A stretch of DNA of 61,744 nt, from contig DASYKU010000070.1 in NCBI GenBank assembly GCA_035995165.1, positions 1 through 61,744 of the forward strand, given 5' to 3'. The position numbers and the translations under genes were made by a program. The notes under the pieces are model-generated. The model was not told the DNA's origin. It did no database searches and was given only the letters and a program-made list of their open reading frames with translations. This stretch comes from Mycobacteriales bacterium (GTDB lineage: Bacteria; Actinomycetota; Actinomycetes; Mycobacteriales; CADCTP01). Shown in pieces: positions 58,885 through 61,744 of this stretch; the stretch's first letter is position 1, and each line of letters begins with the position of its first letter.

Positions 58885-59765
58885 CCGCCACCCTGACCCA
58901 CGACCGGCTCTCCCCCACGATCCCGCTGGCCCGCAGTGCCCGGGCCGAGCTGCGCCGGCTGCTGCGCTGGCCGGTCAGCTGGGTCCTGCTGGGCGTCTGG
59001 ATCCTGCTCAACCTGCTGTTCACGTACGTCTTCGACTGGATCAGCTACCGCACCGGCGACGCGACCGGGCCGGCCGACTCGGTGTCGACGATCGACGGCC
59101 TGCTGCCGCACGCGATCCCGGACGTGCTCACCCAGGGGATGCCGCTGTTCGGCGGCGCGCTGGTCACGATCCTCGGCGCCCTCGCCGTCGGCAGCGGGTA
59201 CGGCTGGGGCACCTGGAAGACCGTCTGGACGCAGGGCCCGTCCCGGGTCGCGTCCTTCGGCGGCACCCTGGTCGCGCTGCTCGTGCTCGTGGCCGGGCTG
59301 GTGCTGCTGACCGTCGGCATCGACCTCGGCATGTCCTCGGTGATCGCGCTGGTCGAGGGCCAGGCCGGGGCCGGCCTGCCGGAGCTCGGCGCGCTGGCCA
59401 CCTCCACCGGCGCGGCCGTGCTGATCCTGGGCATGTGGGCGGCGCTGGGCACGGCGATCGGCGTGCTGTCCCGCAGCCCCGCGCTGGCCGCCGGGCTCGG
59501 CCTGGTCTGGTCCCTGGTCGTGGAGCAGCTGCTGCGCGGGGTGGCGAACGCGCTGCCGGCCATCGAGGGCGTGACCAACCGGCTGCCGGGCGCCTCGGCG
59601 GGCTCGCTGGCCGGGGCGGTCGGGGCCCGGCCGGTCTCCGACGGCGGCGCACCCGGCGTGCTCACCGCGCTGTCCGGCGTCGCGGCGACCAGTTGGACCG
59701 TCGGCTACCTGGTCCTCGGCGTCGCGGTCGCACTGGCCGTGGTGGCCCGGCGCGACCTGCTCTGA
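58881..59765 (+). CDS. ABC-2-type transporter permease
   Basis: The 294-residue protein has six hydrophobic segments and a large external loop (about 50-75: YRTGDATGPADSVSTIDG). The segment WGTWKTVWTQGPSR, typical of DrrB-like permeases, follows TM2. It overlaps the ATPase gene by four bases. Its last 61 bp overlap the oppositely oriented DMT gene. Confidence 0.92.
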   Translation: MTATLTHDRLSPTIPLARSARAELRRLLRWPVSWVLLGVWILLNLLFTYVFDWISYRTGDATGPADSVSTIDGLLPHAIPDVLTQGMPLFGGALVTILGALAVGSGYGWGTWKTVWTQGPSRVASFGGTLVALLVLVAGLVLLTVGIDLGMSSVIALVEGQAGAGLPELGALATSTGAAVLILGMWAALGTAIGVLSRSPALAAGLGLVWSLVVEQLLRGVANALPAIEGVTNRLPGASAGSLAGAVGARPVSDGGAPGVLTALSGVAATSWTVGYLVLGVAVALAVVARRDLL

Positions 59766-60676
59766 GCACCGGCCACGGCCACCGCGACGAGCGTGAGCAC
59801 GACCGCGACGTAGGTCAGCACCCCGGGCCGGCCCGCCGGCCCGGGGCTGACCAGGTCGATGAGAACGCCGCCGGCGAGCTGGCCGGCGACGAGCAGCAGG
59901 CCCAGCCGCAGCACCCCGAGGGTGCGGACGGCCAGGATGGCGGAGGCGATGTAGCCGATGCCGAGCACGCCCCCGGCGTAGACCCACAGCGCCGGGGGCC
60001 AGTGCTCGTCCGGGCCGTGCCCGCTGCCGGCGACCCCGGCGTACACGACCAGCAGCAGGATCATCCCGGCGGTGAAGTTGATCGTGGTGGCCAGCACGGC
60101 CTCGCCGGTGGCCCGCTGCACCCGCCCGTTCAGGGCCTGCTGGACCGAGCCCATCGCGCCGGCGATCGTCGCGGCGACCAGGATGGCGGCCACCACGCCC
60201 CCGGAGACGTCCCCGCCGCCGTGCCCGAGCCGGATGATCACCACCGCGACGACCGCGAGCGCGGCGCCGGCGGTCCGGGGCACCGACAGCGGCTGCGCGC
60301 CGCCCGGACCGAGCCCGGCCCGGTCCACGATCAGCCCGCCGATCGCCTGCCCGGCGACCACGCCGACGGTGAACGTGGCCACCCCGACCTTCGGCACCGC
60401 GATCGAGGAGACCACGACCAGCGTCGCGCCGCCGATCCCGCCGAGGTAGGTCCACCAGGGCAGCCGGTCCCGCCACGCCCGCTCGGTGGCCGCACGCAGC
60501 CGGGGCACCACCGCGACCACGATCGCGAGCAGGATCAGCCCGGAGCCGAAGGAGACCACAGCGGCCCAGAACGGCGAGCCCGAGCGGTCCCCGAGCTCGC
60601 CGTTGACGCGGGTCTGCAGCGCGAACAGCGCGCCGCCGACGAACGCCAGGCCGGTGGCGCCCCTAGCTGCGCCCAT
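59705..60676 (-). CDS. DMT superfamily transporter (DUF606/YdcZ type)
   Basis: The 323-residue protein has ten predicted helices in two DUF606-like halves (GLAFVGGALFALQTRVNGELG at the start and MGSVQQALNGRVQRATGEAVL at the middle). The internal duplication is visible as QTRVNGELG versus QQALNGRVQ. Many members transport small organic molecules, but the substrate is unknown. ATG 60676 follows GGAGG at 60680-60687. It follows hisG in the same direction across the repeat at 60685-60766. Confidence 0.88.
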   Translation of the reverse strand: MGAARGATGLAFVGGALFALQTRVNGELGDRSGSPFWAAVVSFGSGLILLAIVVAVVPRLRAATERAWRDRLPWWTYLGGIGGATLVVVSSIAVPKVGVATFTVGVVAGQAIGGLIVDRAGLGPGGAQPLSVPRTAGAALAVVAVVIIRLGHGGGDVSGGVVAAILVAATIAGAMGSVQQALNGRVQRATGEAVLATTINFTAGMILLLVVYAGVAGSGHGPDEHWPPALWVYAGGVLGIGYIASAILAVRTLGVLRLGLLLVAGQLAGGVLIDLVSPGPAGRPGVLTYVAVVLTLVAVAVAGAQSRSRRATTASATATPRTR

Positions 60677-60684
60677 GGATCGCC

Positions 60685-60766
60685 TCCGGGCTCGCTCCGC
60701 TCCTCGGGCGGTGGTCCCGGTGCACGCAGTCGCGGGCCCGGCGATGCTCACTCCCCCGTCTGCTCA
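60685..60766 (-). repeat. Intercistronic repeat, copy B (after the hisG stop codon)
   Basis: It shares 20 bp (60692-60711) and 15 bp (60741-60755) exactly with 35438-35527, in the same order and nearly the same spacing (49 versus 50 bp). It starts at the TGA of hisG and fills the gap to the transporter gene. Confidence 0.65.
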
Positions 60767-61639
60767 CTCCACGATCTTGGAGATCGCGAGCTCGAGGATG
60801 TCGCGGGCGCCGGCCGCCTTGAGCGCCGGGATGAGCGTGTTCACGCCCTTCTTCGGCACCACCGACTCGACCGCGCGCATGTCCCCGGACGCCAGCGCGG
60901 TCACCGTCGGCGAGGACATCGCCGGCAGCACGGCCAGCACCTCGTCCAGCCGGTCCGCGGCCACGTTGAGCTTCACCAGGACCTGGCCGCGGGCCCGGAT
61001 GGCCCCGGACAGCAGCAGCGCGACGTCGTCCATCACCGCCCGCTTGACCGGGTCCTCGCACGCGGCCGGGTTCGCCACCAGCTCCGTGTACGAGGTGAGC
61101 AGCGTGTCGAAGATCCGCAGCCCGTTCTTGCGCAGCGAGGAGCCGGTCTCGGTCAGGTCGACGATCGCGTCGACGATGTCGGGCACCTTGGCCTCGGTCG
61201 CGCCGTAGGAGGGGACGACGACGGCCTTGACGCCGTGCTGTTCCAGGTAGCGGCGGGTCAGCATCGGGAACTCGGTGGAGATCCGGATGCCGTCGGGCAG
61301 GTCGGCCGCGGTCTGCCAGGGCGCGTCCTTGGGCACCGCGAGCACGACCCGGACCGGGTTCGAGGTCGCCTTGCTGTACTGCAGCTCACCCAGCGAGACC
61401 ACGGTCGAGTCGGTCTCGGTGATCCAGTCCCGGCCGGTGATGCCGAGGTCGAACAGACCCTGCTCGAGGTAGGTCGGGATCTCCTGCGGGCGCAGCACCC
61501 GGACGCGGTCGATCCGCGGATCCTCGATCGAGGCACGGTAGTCGCGGTCCGAGGAACGGCGGACGGTCAGGTCGGCGGCATCGAACAGGTCGATGGTGGC
61601 GCGCTCGAGAGAGCCCTTGGGAAGAACAAGGGACAGCAC
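60764..61639 (-). CDS. hisG: ATP phosphoribosyltransferase, long form
   Basis: The 291-residue enzyme starts histidine biosynthesis by joining PRPP to ATP. LVLPKGSLERATIDLF (N-terminal), the DLGITGRDWI motif, the PRPP region ATEAKVPDIVDAIVDLTETG and the C-terminal regulatory ACT-like domain (KLNVAADRLDEVLAVLPAM) make it the hexameric long form, inhibited by histidine. ATG 61639 has an AAAGG site 7-8 nt upstream. No other his gene is visible, although hisE could lie beyond the edge. Confidence 0.96.
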   Translation of the reverse strand: MLSLVLPKGSLERATIDLFDAADLTVRRSSDRDYRASIEDPRIDRVRVLRPQEIPTYLEQGLFDLGITGRDWITETDSTVVSLGELQYSKATSNPVRVVLAVPKDAPWQTAADLPDGIRISTEFPMLTRRYLEQHGVKAVVVPSYGATEAKVPDIVDAIVDLTETGSSLRKNGLRIFDTLLTSYTELVANPAACEDPVKRAVMDDVALLLSGAIRARGQVLVKLNVAADRLDEVLAVLPAMSSPTVTALASGDMRAVESVVPKKGVNTLIPALKAAGARDILELAISKIVE

Positions 61640-61703
61640 AGTGATGGCCTTTCGTCGATGGGGACTGCGGGAACCGGGGTGACTCAGGAGCCCAGATGCT
61701 CCG

Positions 61704-61744
61704 TCACATGCCCGGCGTGACCGTGATGCCGTAGTCCTCGCAAG
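61704..61744 (-). CDS. 3' end of an unidentified gene (runs off the right edge)
   Basis: The minus strand entering the window reads CEDYGITVTPGM and then TGA at 61706-61704. Third positions are GC-rich as in a real gene. Twelve residues are too few to name the family. Confidence 0.3.
   Translation of the reverse strand, partial: CEDYGITVTPGM

Overview
This window reads as a chromosome segment of a high-GC actinomycete. Base composition is strongly GC-rich with G or C in most third codon positions. Start codons are often GTG, and many starts look leaderless, with a TANNNT box 6-8 nt before the start codon. The gene content is also actinobacterial: a DUF3097 protein, a maleylpyruvate-isomerase/DinB-like protein, a fabG-inhA-hemH cluster, and Eis-like and DUF6328 proteins. 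The exact genus cannot be fixed from the sequence. I see no rRNA, tRNA or CRISPR array.

Layout. 1-288 is the broken end of an ISL3-type insertion sequence, followed by a gene-free stretch with hairpins and a two-copy repeat. 756-9063 is core metabolism: a desaturase, citrate synthase, a phosphoesterase-phosphopantetheinyl transferase-aldo/keto reductase operon, and an acyl-CoA synthetase. 9192-17232 is an actinomycete-specific region holding a LysR-type protein with a huge disordered tail, a CPBP protease, an XRE regulator beside a membrane-anchored ImmA-like peptidase, and a secreted amidase-like protein that has lost its active-site histidines. 17195-22415 has an Eis-like acetyltransferase, a Ni/Co transporter and an autoregulated HTH-MFS operon. 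22351-25442 is a compact cassette of cupredoxin, 30-residue peptide, adenylating ligase and polytopic membrane protein that matches no pathway I know.

25731-44602 follows, from memory, the gene order and relative orientation of Mycobacterium tuberculosis Rv1475c-Rv1488 in reverse: SPFH, nfeD, an Rv1486c-like gene, hemH, inhA, fabG, an Rv1482c-position gene, VWA, DUF58, moxR, NlpC/P60, acn. Extra genes (DUF3097, a quinone oxidoreductase, NUDIX, moaA, a zinc ribbon protein, sirtuin) are interleaved. Together these cover fatty acid elongation, haem synthesis, cell-wall remodelling, envelope quality control and the TCA cycle. 45140-45735 is decayed sequence: a flavohaemoglobin-like pseudogene and a MITE-like element abutting the stop codon of a DEAD-box helicase gene. 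48306-55490 is the translation block infC-rpmI-rplT-spoU-(sensor kinase)-pheS-pheT, with infC starting at ATC after a structured leader. 55483-61744 holds a PH-domain protein, a two-component system divergent from an ABC exporter, a DMT-type transporter, and hisG with the tail of another gene at the right edge.

Most notable: the cupredoxin/peptide/ligase cassette; a sensor-kinase-type C-terminal module on a LysR protein; two 5'-leader hairpins with different stems but the same ten-base C6 loop; the amidase pseudoenzyme; the HTH/ImmA-like pair; an interlocked divergent promoter; and two intercistronic repeats that each start at a stop codon.
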